Shown here piece by piece: positions 24,476-33,291 of a stretch of DNA of 64,000 bases. Made by a program: the position numbers and the translations under genes. The stretch comes from Slackia faecicanis (GTDB taxonomy: Bacteria; Actinomycetota; Coriobacteriia; Coriobacteriales; Eggerthellaceae), in assembly GCF_003725295.1 (NCBI RefSeq), contig NZ_QICB01000002.1, forward strand, positions 186,001 through 250,000. Reading direction: 5' to 3'. The notes below the pieces were generated by a model. That model ran no database searches and was not told the DNA's origin. It saw only the letters and a list, made by a program, of their open reading frames with translations. Position 1 is the first letter of the stretch. Every line of letters begins with the position of its first letter.

Positions 24476-24521
24476 GGCCCGCGCCCGCCGCCGCGCACCG
24501 GGCGGCGGCGGAATATGCAGG

Positions 24522-25787
24522 CTAGCCTTCGAACGGCGCGATGGCGAGCGAAGCGTTGTGTCCGCCGAAGCCGAGCGAATTGCTGAGCGCCACGGCCTGC
24601 GGCCCCGTGCGCAGAAGCGAACCCGTCACCACGTTCACCGGGCAGGCGGGATCGACCTCGCGCGTACCCGCGGTGGGCGGCACCGTGCCGTTCGCCGCCG
24701 ACAGGGCGCACACGATCGCCTCGATGGCGCCCGCCGCGCCCATCATGTGGCCGACCGTTCCCTTCACCGAAGTCACGGGCGTCTGCGCGTCGGCGCCGAC
24801 CAGCGCCGCGAGCGCCGCGGCCTCCATGGCGTCGTTGGCCTTCGTGGACGTGCCGTGGGCGTTGAGATGCCCCACGTCGGACGGCTCGAAGCCGCCTTCG
24901 GCGAGCGCCGCGCGCATCGCGCGCACGGCCCCTTCGCCGCTCGGGTCGGGCGCGGTCATGTGGTAGGCGTCGCCCGTCGAGCCGAAGCCCGCCACCTCGG
25001 CGATGATATGCGCGCCGCGCGCAAGGGCGTGCTCGAACGATTCCAGCACGAGCGCGCCCGCGCCTTCGCCCGGCACGAAACCGCTGCGGTTCGCATCGAA
25101 CGGCATGGCCGACGCGGCCGGGTCGTCGGAGGTGCACAGCGCGCCCAGATTGCCGAAGCCCGCCAGGCATACCGGCGAAATGGACTCTTCGCTGCCGCCC
25201 GCCAACGCCGCGTCGGCGTAGCCGTGACGGATCAGGCGATAAGCCTCGCCCACGCAATGGGCGCCGGTAGCGCATGCGGTGACGATGCTCAGGCAATCGC
25301 CCTTCATACCATAGCGAATCGACAGGTTGCCGGCCGCCATGTTCTCTATCATCGTGGGAATGAACAGAGGGCTGACTTTCTTGGGGCCGCGCTCGTGCAA
25401 AGCGGCGCAAGCCGATTCGAACTCGAGCAGGCCGCCGATGCCGCTGCCCCACACGCAGGCCACGCGCGTCGGGTCTTCGTCCTCCATCGACAGGCCGCTT
25501 TCGGCCATGGCCTCGTCGGCGGCCACGATGGCGTACTGGACGAACGGGGCGAAGCGGCGCGCCTCTTTTTTCGACAGGCCGCACGCAACCGGGTCGAACG
25601 AGGGAATTTCGGCCGCCAGCGTGGCGGGATAGCCCTCGGTGCCGAAGCGTGCGATCGGCGCGATGCAGCTGCGGCCCTCGTTCACCGCGTCCATCAGAGC
25701 GTCCACGCCCACGCCCGCGGGCGAAAGCGCGCCCGTGCCGGTGATGGCCACGCGATGCGTGCCGTCGGGCTTTCGAGTATCCGTCAT
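24522..25787 (-). CDS. fabF: Beta-ketoacyl-ACP synthase II
   Basis: FabF condenses malonyl-ACP with acyl-ACP. The 421-residue thiolase-fold enzyme shows the Cys-His-His triad: SIVTACATGAH (Cys172), LNAHGTST and KGTVGHMMGAAG, plus the GFGGHNASL C-terminus. The ATG at 25787 overlaps the fabG stop in an ATGA junction, so translation is coupled. No fabH-type initiating synthase is in the window. Confidence 0.96.
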   Translation of the reverse strand: MTDTRKPDGTHRVAITGTGALSPAGVGVDALMDAVNEGRSCIAPIARFGTEGYPATLAAEIPSFDPVACGLSKKEARRFAPFVQYAIVAADEAMAESGLSMEDEDPTRVACVWGSGIGGLLEFESACAALHERGPKKVSPLFIPTMIENMAAGNLSIRYGMKGDCLSIVTACATGAHCVGEAYRLIRHGYADAALAGGSEESISPVCLAGFGNLGALCTSDDPAASAMPFDANRSGFVPGEGAGALVLESFEHALARGAHIIAEVAGFGSTGDAYHMTAPDPSGEGAVRAMRAALAEGGFEPSDVGHLNAHGTSTKANDAMEAAALAALVGADAQTPVTSVKGTVGHMMGAAGAIEAIVCALSAANGTVPPTAGTREVDPACPVNVVTGSLLRTGPQAVALSNSLGFGGHNASLAIAPFEG

Positions 25788-26545
25788 AGCGACATTCCTC
25801 CATCCACGCCGATGACCTGGCCGGTCACGTAACTTGCCTGCTCGCTCGCGAGAAACGCCGCCACGGCGGCCACTTCCTCGGGCCTTCCCATGCGCTTGGA
25901 CGCCACGCGCTCGAGCGCCGCATCCTTCGCGCGATCGCTCATGGCGCCGGTCATGTCGGTTTCCACGAGTCCGGGAGCCACGGCGTTCACCGTGACATTG
26001 CGCGAGGCCACCTCCATGGCCAGCGAACGGGTCAGACCGATGATGCCCGCCTTCGACGCGGCGTAATTCGCCTGACCCGCGTTGCCACGCACGCCCACGA
26101 TGCTGCTCATGTTGACGATGCGGCCGAAGCGGGCCTTCGCCATGCGCCCCACCGCCGCGCGGCAGCAGTTGTACGTGCCTTTGAGATTCACGGCCAGCAC
26201 GCGGTCGAAATCGTCTTCTTTCATACGCATCATCAGGCCGTCTTTGGTGATACCCGCGTTGTTCACCAGCACGTCCACGCCGCCGAAGCGCTCGGCCGCC
26301 TCCGCGATCAAGGCCTCGGCCTGCTCGGACGACGAAACGTCGGCGCGGGCGGCATACGCCTGCACGCCGTATGCGCGCTCCAGCTCGCGCGCCAGGTCTT
26401 CGGCGGCCTGTTCGCTGGAAGGGCTCGCGTAGTTCACGGCCACATCCATGCCGGCCGCCGCGAGGCTGCGCGCCACGGCGGCGCCGATGCCGCGCGAGGC
26501 GCCCGTCACCACGGCATGACGGCGGACGGTTTGCGTCTGTGCCAT
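25784..26545 (-). CDS. fabG: 3-oxoacyl-ACP reductase
   Basis: FabG reduces 3-oxoacyl-ACP with NADPH. The 253-residue short-chain dehydrogenase has the cofactor motif VTGASRGIGAAVARSL, the NNAGIT motif and the Ser-Tyr-Lys triad (NMSSIVGV, YAASKAG). The ATG at 26545 follows AAAGGA, 11 bp after the fabD stop; an in-frame GTG at 26560 overlapping that stop is a weaker alternative. It is coupled to fabF downstream. Confidence 0.96.
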   Translation of the reverse strand: MAQTQTVRRHAVVTGASRGIGAAVARSLAAAGMDVAVNYASPSSEQAAEDLARELERAYGVQAYAARADVSSSEQAEALIAEAAERFGGVDVLVNNAGITKDGLMMRMKEDDFDRVLAVNLKGTYNCCRAAVGRMAKARFGRIVNMSSIVGVRGNAGQANYAASKAGIIGLTRSLAMEVASRNVTVNAVAPGLVETDMTGAMSDRAKDAALERVASKRMGRPEEVAAVAAFLASEQASYVTGQVIGVDGGMSL

Positions 26546-26556
26546 CGGAATTCCTT

Positions 26557-27486
26557 TCACTGACAGGCCGCAGCGCGCTGCGATGCGAGCGCGCGGGCGT
26601 CTTCCATCGATTCGACCCCGTAGCGGGCCGCCTCTTTATGCGTCCTGCGCACCAGGCCGCGCAGCACCGCGCCGCTGCCGCATTCGGCGTAGGCGTCCAC
26701 GCCCGAAGCCTGCAGGCATGCGACGCTGCGGTCGAACAGCACGGGCGACGTGACCTGACGCACCATGTGCTCGGCCGCGTCGGCGGCGCGAAGCGGGCGC
26801 GCGTCTACGTTGCAGATCAGCGGGATGGGCGGCTCGGCGAAGCGCACGCCCTGCAAGAATGTCTCCAGCTCGTCGGCGGCATCCTGCATGAGCGGGCTGT
26901 GGAAAGCGCCTGCCACGGCAAGCATGCTCGCCCGGCGGCCGGGTCCGTGCCACGCCTCGGCCGCACGGACGACCGCATCGCGCTCGCCCGAGACCACGAT
27001 CTGGCCGGGAGCGTTGTAGTTGGCGGCCACGAGCACCGCGCCCTGTGCGACGTCCGCGATCAGTGCGGCGACCGATTCGTCGCTCGCCCCCATGAGCGCG
27101 CACATGGCGCCCGGGGCGGCAGCGGCGGCTTCGGCCATGGCGTGCGCACGGACCGAACACAGGGCGAACGTGTCTTCGAGCGTCAGCATGCCCGCCACGT
27201 TGAGCGCGGCCACCTGACCGAGCGAAAAGCCCGCCACGGCATGGGCCGATGCGCCTTCGAGCTCGAGCGCGCGGGCGGCCGCGATCGAGGCGGCGCACAA
27301 GGCCGGCTGCACCTTCAGCGCATCGGCCAAGGCCGCTTCGTCGGAGCAGGCCGCACGCACGTCGAACCCGCACATATCAGAAGCCGCCTCGAACACCTCG
27401 TCGAATTCGGGACGGCCCGAAAACGCCGCGCCCATGCCGGGTTTCTGAGAACCCTGGCCGCTGCACAGGATGGCGAGTTTACCCAC
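26557..27486 (-). CDS. fabD: Malonyl-CoA:ACP transacylase
   Basis: FabD moves malonyl from CoA to ACP. The 309-residue protein has the nucleophile motif AGFSLGQ (Ser88), CSGQGSQ near the N-terminus, and the catalytic His in AFHSPLM. It starts with GTG (27486) inside the end of fabK, an 8-bp overlap that implies translational coupling. C-terminal region is somewhat divergent but full length. Confidence 0.95.
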   Translation of the reverse strand: MGKLAILCSGQGSQKPGMGAAFSGRPEFDEVFEAASDMCGFDVRAACSDEAALADALKVQPALCAASIAAARALELEGASAHAVAGFSLGQVAALNVAGMLTLEDTFALCSVRAHAMAEAAAAAPGAMCALMGASDESVAALIADVAQGAVLVAANYNAPGQIVVSGERDAVVRAAEAWHGPGRRASMLAVAGAFHSPLMQDAADELETFLQGVRFAEPPIPLICNVDARPLRAADAAEHMVRQVTSPVLFDRSVACLQASGVDAYAECGSGAVLRGLVRRTHKEAARYGVESMEDARALASQRAAACQ

Positions 27487-28459
27487 GAGCCTCGTCTCCT
27501 TCGCACGAATCGCCGATCAGCGCCGCAGCCGCACGCGCGCTCGCATCGCCTGCCGCGAAGCCTGCGGAAAGCTCACGCACCGCATCAGCCGCGCTGCCGC
27601 GCGTCTTCACCATGCCTGCCGCCTGACCTGCCATGAACGAGCCGCCCTCGGCGTCGCCTTCGACGGCGCGGCGCAGCGACCCTGCATACATTCCCTCGAG
27701 CGCCGCGATATCGTCCACGGTGCGCTCGAGCGTCTTCATCGAACGCGACCAGGGGTTTTTCAGACCGCGCACGGGGTGTCCCGTCACGCGCCCGGTCACG
27801 ATGGTGTCGGAATCTTTGGCGCGCAGCACCTTTTCCTTATAGGTTTCGGACACGCGGCATTCCTCCACCGTGAGAAACCTCGTGCCCGCCTGGACGCCTT
27901 CGGCGCCCAGAACGCGTGCGGCCGCAGCCGTGCGGGCGTCGGCGATGCCGCCCGCCGCGATCACCGGGATGCCCACCGCGTCGCGGATCTGCGGCACGAG
28001 CGCCATCGTGGCGGTCTCGCCGATATGGCCGCCGGCCTCGCAGCCTTCGGCCACCACCGCATCGGCGCCCAGGCGCTCCATGCGGGCCGCCTGGGCCGTT
28101 TGCGCCACCACCGGCACCACCTTCGCGCCCGCCTCTTTCCAGCGCTCGATGAACCGCGACGGGCTTCCCGCGCCCGTCGTGATCGCGTCGACGCGCAGGC
28201 GCGCCAGAAGGTCGGCGACGCGTTCGACGTCGGGGTTCATCATCATGACGTTGGCGCCCACAGGCGCGCCCGGCGCCAGAGAGCGGGCGATCAGAATCTG
28301 ATCCTCGATCCAGGAAAGCGGCGCCGCGCCGCATGCCACGATGCCCAGGCCGCCCGCGGCCGACACCGCGCCCGCGAGCGTGCCGTCGGCCACCCACGCC
28401 ATGCCGCCCTGGATCACCGGATGTTCGATCCCGAATAGCTCGGTCACACGCGTTTCCAT
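27479..28459 (-). CDS. fabK: Enoyl-ACP reductase II, FMN-dependent
   Basis: FabK is the flavin-dependent alternative to FabI that reduces trans-2-enoyl-ACP with NAD(P)H. The 326-residue TIM barrel of the nitronate monooxygenase/FabK family begins TELFGIEHPVIQGGMAWVAD and has EGCEAGGHIGE (catalytic His), VIAAGGIADARTAAAARVLGAEGVQ phosphate-binding motifs and TRFLTVEECRV. AGGAA lies before the ATG at 28459, 8 bp after acpP. The FabK choice is typical of Firmicute-like clusters under FabT control. Confidence 0.93.
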   Translation of the reverse strand: METRVTELFGIEHPVIQGGMAWVADGTLAGAVSAAGGLGIVACGAAPLSWIEDQILIARSLAPGAPVGANVMMMNPDVERVADLLARLRVDAITTGAGSPSRFIERWKEAGAKVVPVVAQTAQAARMERLGADAVVAEGCEAGGHIGETATMALVPQIRDAVGIPVIAAGGIADARTAAAARVLGAEGVQAGTRFLTVEECRVSETYKEKVLRAKDSDTIVTGRVTGHPVRGLKNPWSRSMKTLERTVDDIAALEGMYAGSLRRAVEGDAEGGSFMAGQAAGMVKTRGSAADAVRELSAGFAAGDASARAAAALIGDSCEGDEARG

Positions 28460-28467
28460 GCGCGTTC

Positions 28468-28689
28468 CTAACGCAGCGACTCGATGTAGTCGACCAGGCT
28501 GCCCACCGTGGTCAGGCCGTCGGGCTCGCCGAACTCGATGTCGCAGCGGTCCTCCAGGTCGCACACCAGCTCGACCATGTCGAGCGAATCCACGCCGAGG
28601 GTCTCGAAGGTAGAATCGGCGCTCACATCGGCGGGGTCGATGTCCAGGTTGTCCTGCAGGACGGATTTCACGATTTCGATGGTCTCCAT
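28468..28689 (-). CDS. acpP: Acyl carrier protein
   Basis: The 73-residue acidic helical carrier shuttles acyl chains through the fatty acid enzymes. The phosphopantetheine attachment site is Ser35 in GVDSLDMVE. AAAGG precedes the ATG at 28689. It is the first gene of the fab operon after a terminator and a FabT-like site. Confidence 0.96.
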   Translation of the reverse strand: METIEIVKSVLQDNLDIDPADVSADSTFETLGVDSLDMVELVCDLEDRCDIEFGEPDGLTTVGSLVDYIESLR

Positions 28690-28710
28690 TTTTAATACGC
28701 CTTTCTGATT

Positions 28711-28723
28711 GTTTGACAGTCTT
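28711..28723 (-). promoter_or_regulatory. FabT-like operator upstream of acpP
   Basis: On the minus strand AAGACTGTCAAAC matches the right half of the known FabT box (AGTTTGACTGTCAAAC-like) exactly, with a weak left half. It lies 22 bp before acpP, between the marR terminator and the gene. Confidence 0.5.
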
Positions 28724-28738
28724 AGCTTTTTTATGCCG

Positions 28739-28764
28739 AAAAGATGCGGGGCGAACCCCGCATC
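28739..28764 (-). terminator. Terminator between marR/fabT and acpP
   Basis: A 9-bp perfect stem (GATGCGGGG/CCCCGCATC) closed by a TTCG tetraloop on the minus strand and followed by TTTT. It ends the marR transcript or lets a fraction read through into the fab operon. Confidence 0.75.
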
Positions 28765-28773
28765 GATTCATCG

Positions 28774-29226
28774 TTACTCGCCAGGCTCCTCGAAAAAGTC
28801 CTTGACCTTGGTCAGTGCCCTGACGAGCACGGCCTCTTCCTCTTCGGTCAGATCGGCGAACGCCGCATCGACCATTTCTTTATGGAAGAGTTCGTGCACG
28901 CGGTAGGCCTGCCTTCCCTCTTTGGTCAACGACACGAGCACCTGGCGTCGGTCCGCGTCGCTGCGCGAGCGCTCGGCGAAGCCTTTGGCCACGAGCTTTC
29001 CCACCGCGGTAGTGCACGTGGCAAGCGTCACATCGAGCCGCGCCGCGATGACGTTCATCGGACTTGACCCGTGAAGGCCGATCGCATGGATCGTATGCAC
29101 TTCGGAAATGGTGAGCCCCTCGGTCAGACGGTTGCGCACGACGTTTTCCTCGACGCGCAAAATGCTGTTGAACGTCTCCACCAACAGATCGTTCACATGG
29201 CGGCGACGCTGCGCTGCCTCCGTCAT
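28774..29226 (-). CDS. fabT: MarR family regulator, FabT-like
   Basis: This 150-residue winged-helix dimer has the MarR layout: N-terminal dimer helix, LTISEVHTIHAIGLHGSSPMNVIAA, recognition helix LDVTLATCTTAVGKLVAKGF and the wing SRSDADRRQVLVSLTKEG. Its place directly before acpP-fabK-fabD and the FabT-type palindromes in the region point to the FabT role: repressor of fatty acid genes that senses acyl-ACP. AAAGGGGG precedes the ATG at 29226. It follows degV by 20 bp, so it is probably autoregulated through the degV promoter palindrome. Confidence 0.85.
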   Translation of the reverse strand: MTEAAQRRRHVNDLLVETFNSILRVEENVVRNRLTEGLTISEVHTIHAIGLHGSSPMNVIAARLDVTLATCTTAVGKLVAKGFAERSRSDADRRQVLVSLTKEGRQAYRVHELFHKEMVDAAFADLTEEEEAVLVRALTKVKDFFEEPGE

Positions 29227-29246
29227 AGAAATCCCCCTTTCGATGC

Positions 29247-30107
29247 CTATACTGCACGCGGCGCCATGGCGACGCCCCATGCCCCCAGGCCCAGATGGGT
29301 CGCGATCGTGGCGCCGCAGATATCGGCGTGCACGCTTGCGACCTCGGCGTTCGACGCCTCGATGGCGGCCGCCAGCTTCTCGGCCGCAGCGGCGTTGCGC
29401 ACATGGGTGTAGCGCACGTCGAGCGGGCCGTGCTGGGCCGCGGTTTCTTCGAGCACTTCGATGCAGCGCGCGACGGCGCCCTTCGCGCCTCGGGCCTTGT
29501 CGAAGAATACCACGCTTCCGGTTTCGTCGATCGTCAACAGGGCGCGCACATTGAGCATGCCCATCTTGTCGGCCGTTTCCTTCGGAAGCCTTCCGCCGCG
29601 CACGAGCGAGTCCAGCGTTTCGGGGATCAGCAAGATCTTGGTGTTCGCGCACGCTTGCGAAACGCGGCGCTCCAGCTCGTCGATATCGTCGACGCCGGCA
29701 TCGCGCAGGCGGCATGCCTGGTCGACCGCGAGGCCCAGCGCCGAAGCCGCCAGCTGCGTGTCGATCACGCGCACGTCGATCGAAGCCTGGGCGGCCGCGA
29801 TCGAGGCCGACTGCACCGTGCCCGAAAGCTTCGAGCCGATATGCATGCACAGCGCCGCGTCGTAGCCGCGCTCGGCCAGCTCGTCGAACAGAGCGGAAAA
29901 CGCGCCGGGCGAAGGCTGGGAGGTGGTGGGCAGGTCGGTCGTCGCGCTTTCGAGCAGGTCGCAGAAGCCGTCGGACGACAATTCGATCTGGTCGAGCAGC
30001 GATTTTTCGCCGAAGCCGATGCTCAGCGGGACCATGGATACGTCGCGCTCGGCGTAGTCGGCGAAGGGCCAGTCGCACGTCGAGTCGGTGACGAGGGCGA
30101 TTTTCAT
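29247..30107 (-). CDS. DegV family fatty-acid-binding protein
   Basis: The 286-residue two-domain protein matches DegV/FakB: start KIALVTDSTCDWP, the fatty-acid-binding TTDLPTTSQPSPGAF and GSKLSGTVQSASIAA (Ser that contacts the carboxylate), SLVRGGRLPKETA, and a C-terminal HLGLGAWGVA. FakB proteins present fatty acids to the kinase FakA for phosphorylation and phospholipid synthesis; fakA is not in the window. AAAGGAA precedes the ATG at 30107; the upstream in-frame ATG would start inside the operator. The FabT-like palindrome in its promoter and the adjacent fabT fit a role in exogenous fatty acid use. Confidence 0.88.
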   Translation of the reverse strand: MKIALVTDSTCDWPFADYAERDVSMVPLSIGFGEKSLLDQIELSSDGFCDLLESATTDLPTTSQPSPGAFSALFDELAERGYDAALCMHIGSKLSGTVQSASIAAAQASIDVRVIDTQLAASALGLAVDQACRLRDAGVDDIDELERRVSQACANTKILLIPETLDSLVRGGRLPKETADKMGMLNVRALLTIDETGSVVFFDKARGAKGAVARCIEVLEETAAQHGPLDVRYTHVRNAAAAEKLAAAIEASNAEVASVHADICGATIATHLGLGAWGVAMAPRAV

Positions 30108-30156
30108 AACGGGTTCCTTTCTCGCAAGGACAGCGAGGCGAAAGTATACCCGTTTT

Positions 30157-30173
30157 AATTTGATTATCAAATT
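30157..30173 (-). promoter_or_regulatory. Perfect FabT-type palindrome upstream of degV
   Basis: AATTTGATTATCAAATT is a perfect 17-bp palindrome matching the FabT box (TTTGA-N3-TCAAA) known from streptococci and lactococci. It lies 50 bp before the degV start, in an AT-rich promoter region with no other feature. Confidence 0.75.
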
Positions 30174-30202
30174 ATTTTATTGCCTAATTTGTTTTCACGA
30201 CG

Positions 30203-30236
30203 AAAAACGCACGGCCCGCCAAAGCGAATCGTGCGT
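30203..30236 (-). terminator. Terminator after the uracil-DNA glycosylase gene
   Basis: Seven-bp stem ACGCACG/CGTGCGT with a 16-base loop, then TTTTTCG on the minus strand, 24 bp after the stop. It separates the alr-udg unit from degV. Confidence 0.65.
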
Positions 30237-30259
30237 CGAATTACATGCTTGAACTGCGA

Positions 30260-30883
30260 TTATCGCGCATTGGAACGCGGAGTCTTCAGACGCTCGCCCA
30301 ACGCCTCGAAATCGGCCTGGAGCGCGTCGCGCTTGCTGCGGTCATAGATCGCGGCCGCCGGGTGAAACACCGGATACACGGTGAAACGGCCCGCCATGAC
30401 GGGCTTTCCGTGCAGGCCGGTGATGCCGCACTCGGTTTTCAGGATGAACTTCGTGGCGAAGTTTCCCATGGTGACCAGGTACTCGGGCCCGATAGCGCGC
30501 ACCTGGTCGCGCAGAAACGGCGTGCACAGCTCTATTTCGTCGGGGCGCGGGTTGCGGTTCGAAGGCGGGCGGCACTTGAGCACGTTCGCGATGAACACGT
30601 CCTCGCGCGTCAGGCCCGCGTAGCCCAGAAGCTCGGTGAGGTATTTGCCAGCGGCCCCCACGAACGGAAGGCCCTGCTTGTCTTCGTTTTTGCCGGGAGC
30701 TTCGCCGATCAGCATGACGCGCGCCTCGGGATTGCCGAAGCCGGGCACCACGTTGATGCGGCCCTCGCACAGCTCGCACTTGCGGCACGCCGCCGCCTGT
30801 TCGGCAATATCTGCCAGCAGCAGCTCGGCCGATTCGCCCTCGTGCGGGACGATCGTGGCGAAATGTTCGTTGATCACGCTCAT
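30260..30883 (-). CDS. Family 4 uracil-DNA glycosylase (4Fe-4S)
   Basis: This DNA repair enzyme removes uracil from DNA. The 207 residues show the family 4 motif GEAPGKNEDKQGLPFVG, the cluster cysteines (CRKCELC near 33-39, LKCRPPSNRNP and ELCTPFL), and motif 2 VFHPAAAIYD. The ATG at 30883 overlaps the alr stop (ATGA), so the two are translationally coupled though functionally unrelated. The longer frame upstream is alr out of phase. Confidence 0.93.
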   Translation of the reverse strand: MSVINEHFATIVPHEGESAELLLADIAEQAAACRKCELCEGRINVVPGFGNPEARVMLIGEAPGKNEDKQGLPFVGAAGKYLTELLGYAGLTREDVFIANVLKCRPPSNRNPRPDEIELCTPFLRDQVRAIGPEYLVTMGNFATKFILKTECGITGLHGKPVMAGRFTVYPVFHPAAAIYDRSKRDALQADFEALGERLKTPRSNAR

Positions 30884-32163
30884 CGCAGATACACCTTCGG
30901 CATTCGCAGGGACAAAGCGCAGCACAGCTCGTGGGGAATGGTTCCCACCACGTCGCACAGGTCTTCGATCGACACGGCGGCGCCGTTCTGCGAGCCCACC
31001 AGCAGCACTTCGTCGCCCACGTGCGGGTCGAGCCTGCGGTGCGTGCCGTGGCTGCGCAAGTCGACTTCGAACATGCACTGGTCCATGCAGATGTTGCCCA
31101 CCTGGCGGCACAGATGGCCCGCATAGATCACCGACGTGCGGCTGGAAAGCGCGCGCGGATAGCCGTCGGCGTAGCCCACGGGAATGGCGCAGATCTTCAC
31201 GCTGCCCGTGCTGCGATAGTTCATGCCGTAGCTCACGCCTTCGCTCATGGGCGGCGTGTTGACCGCTGTGATGCGCGCGTGCACGCTCATGGCGGGGCGC
31301 AGGTCGAAATAACCGCGCGTTTCGGGACACGGATGGAAGCCGTACATGGAAATGCCCAGACGCGCCATGTCCATATGGGTTTCGGGATAGCGCAGAATGG
31401 CGGCCGAATTGGCGCAATGCACCAGGCCGGGATCGATGCCCGCGGAGCGCATGGCGGCCACCGTTTCCTTGAAGCGGCGCAGCTGCATGTTGAAATCGAG
31501 CGTTTCGGCGCAGTCGGCCGTGGCGAAATGGGTGAACGTGCCCACCTGCTCGAGAGCGCGGTGGAACGAGATGCTGTGAATGAATTCGAGCACCTCGTCG
31601 AAGCGCACGCCGATGCGGTTCATGCCCGTGTTCACCGCCAAATGATACGGGGCGCGCACGCCGGCGCGGTCGGCCAGCTCGCCGTAGGCGATCGCGAACT
31701 CGGTGGTATAGACCGACGGCATGAGGTCGTGATGCAAAAGCAGCGGGATCGACGAGGCGGGCGGCTCGGAGAGCACCAGGATCGGCGCGTCGATGCCCGC
31801 GCGGCGCAGCTGGATGCCCTCGTTCACCGTGGCCACCGCAAGCTGGACGGCGCCGGCGGAAAGGGCCGTGCGCGCCACCTGCACCGCGCCGTGGCCGTAG
31901 GCGTTGGCCTTGACCACGGCCATCAGGCGGCATCCCGGAGAAAGGCGGCGCTTGGCGATCTGCACGTTATGCCTGATCGCAGACAGGTCTATTTCGACCC
32001 AAGACCAGCGGCGCTCGGGCCCTGTCACGTTCTCGAGCTCTTCGGCGGAAAAGCCGGCCGCTGCGGCCGCCGCGACGCCTCGCGGACGCGCCTGCTGCGG
32101 CGTGCTTCTCAGCAGGTCGGAGAAATCCTGTCCTGCCGCTCCCGAAAATGCATTGAAAGCCAC
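30880..32163 (-). CDS. alr: Alanine racemase
   Basis: Alr makes D-alanine for peptidoglycan using PLP. Of 427 residues, the first ~50 (AAAAAAGFSAEELENVTG and before) form an unusual hydrophilic extension; the barrel then begins WSWVEIDLSAIRHNV with the PLP lysine in VVKANAYGHG (Lys85), and the second catalytic base is the Tyr in GVSYGMNYRS. The start is GTG at 32163 after GGAAGAAGG. A later start near residue 50 was considered, but no ribosome site supports it. It is coupled to the glycosylase gene downstream and follows galU by 48 bp. Confidence 0.93.
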   Translation of the reverse strand: MAFNAFSGAAGQDFSDLLRSTPQQARPRGVAAAAAAGFSAEELENVTGPERRWSWVEIDLSAIRHNVQIAKRRLSPGCRLMAVVKANAYGHGAVQVARTALSAGAVQLAVATVNEGIQLRRAGIDAPILVLSEPPASSIPLLLHHDLMPSVYTTEFAIAYGELADRAGVRAPYHLAVNTGMNRIGVRFDEVLEFIHSISFHRALEQVGTFTHFATADCAETLDFNMQLRRFKETVAAMRSAGIDPGLVHCANSAAILRYPETHMDMARLGISMYGFHPCPETRGYFDLRPAMSVHARITAVNTPPMSEGVSYGMNYRSTGSVKICAIPVGYADGYPRALSSRTSVIYAGHLCRQVGNICMDQCMFEVDLRSHGTHRRLDPHVGDEVLLVGSQNGAAVSIEDLCDVVGTIPHELCCALSLRMPKVYLR

Positions 32164-32211
32164 GTTCTTCCCTTCTTCCGTCTTTGCCGGATGCGCTCTG
32201 CGAACTTCTTC

Positions 32212-33033
32212 TTACGCCTGGGCGGCCTGCTTGCGCGCATAGAGCGCGTTATTAGCGGCCAGCCAGCTTTCCACGGTGCCCGTGTCGAAGCCGTCTTCCT
32301 CGGAAATGACGAGCGCGTACATCTCTTCCTCGCGCAGCACCGCATCGAGCGCGTCGGTGAGCTGGATTTCGCCGCCCACGCCAGGCTGCACGTCGGCCAG
32401 AAGCTCCATGACGCGGGGGCTCAGCAGGTAGCGGCCGAACACGGACAGATTGGACGGAGCATCTTCGAGCTTGGGCTTTTCGACCAGGCCGTCGACCTTC
32501 CACACGCCTTCTTCCACCTCGGAGCCGGCGATGATGCCGAAGCGGCTCACCTGCTCGTCGGGCACGGGCAGCACGGCGATCACAGAGGCGCCGCCGTGGG
32601 CCTTGGAGATCTCGAGCATCTTGGGGCAGATGGCGTTATCGGGCACCAGGACATCGCCCAGCAGCACGAAGAACGGCTCGCCTTCGCAGGCATCGGCCGC
32701 GCAGTGGATCGCATGGCCCAGGCCCAGCGGCTCGTCCTGATAGACGTAGGACACGTTGAGCTCGCCCGCGTGCTTCACGGCGTCGGCGAAGGCGTCTTTG
32801 CCCTTGGCGCGCAGCGTGGCCTCGAGCTCGGGGTCGGGCGTGAAGTGCTTCTCGATCGACTTCTTGTCGCGGCTGTTGATGATGACCACCTCGTCGGCGC
32901 CCGACGCCAGGCCCTCTTCCACCACGTACTGGATGGCGGGACGGTCGACGACCAGCAGCATCTCTTTCGGCTGGGCCTTCGTGGCCGGAAGGAAACGGGT
33001 GCCCATGCCCGCGGCGGGAATCAAGGCCTTCAT
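32212..33033 (-). CDS. galU: UTP-glucose-1-phosphate uridylyltransferase
   Basis: GalU makes UDP-glucose for envelope glycans. The 273 residues open with the nucleotidyltransferase signature LIPAAGMGTRFLPATKAQPKE, followed by VVIINSRDKKSIEKHF, FFVLLGDVLVP, GLVEKPK and FGRYLLSP. AGGAG precedes the ATG at 33033; the listed longer frame adds only two codons. It is the first gene of the galU-alr-udg unit. Confidence 0.96.
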   Translation of the reverse strand: MKALIPAAGMGTRFLPATKAQPKEMLLVVDRPAIQYVVEEGLASGADEVVIINSRDKKSIEKHFTPDPELEATLRAKGKDAFADAVKHAGELNVSYVYQDEPLGLGHAIHCAADACEGEPFFVLLGDVLVPDNAICPKMLEISKAHGGASVIAVLPVPDEQVSRFGIIAGSEVEEGVWKVDGLVEKPKLEDAPSNLSVFGRYLLSPRVMELLADVQPGVGGEIQLTDALDAVLREEEMYALVISEEDGFDTGTVESWLAANNALYARKQAAQA

Positions 33034-33234
33034 GCACAAACTCCTGTCTGTCGGCGCGCCTTCGCACGATGCGGCCCGGAAAGCGGCGGCCGCACGGCCC
33101 CGTGCGGGACCTTCGCGGCGTACGACGAGCGGCGCGAACGATGATTCGAACGAATAACGCTCAGTATTCTACTATCAGGCCGCAACCCCCGCCGCCGCGC
33201 ACGGCGAGTTTTCGTCCGGTTATCACGAAACGAC

Positions 33235-33262
33235 GAAGGCCGCCCGGCGAAAGGCGGCCTTC
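33235..33262 (-). terminator. Terminator after ccmD
   Basis: A 10-bp perfect stem (GAAGGCCGCC/GGCGGCCTTC) with an 8-base loop, 30 bp after ccmD; T-run weak (GTCGTTTCGT on the minus strand). It separates the ccm operon from galU. Confidence 0.6.
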
Positions 33263-33291
33263 GTCAAAGGCGTCGTATGCGTGAAACGGCG

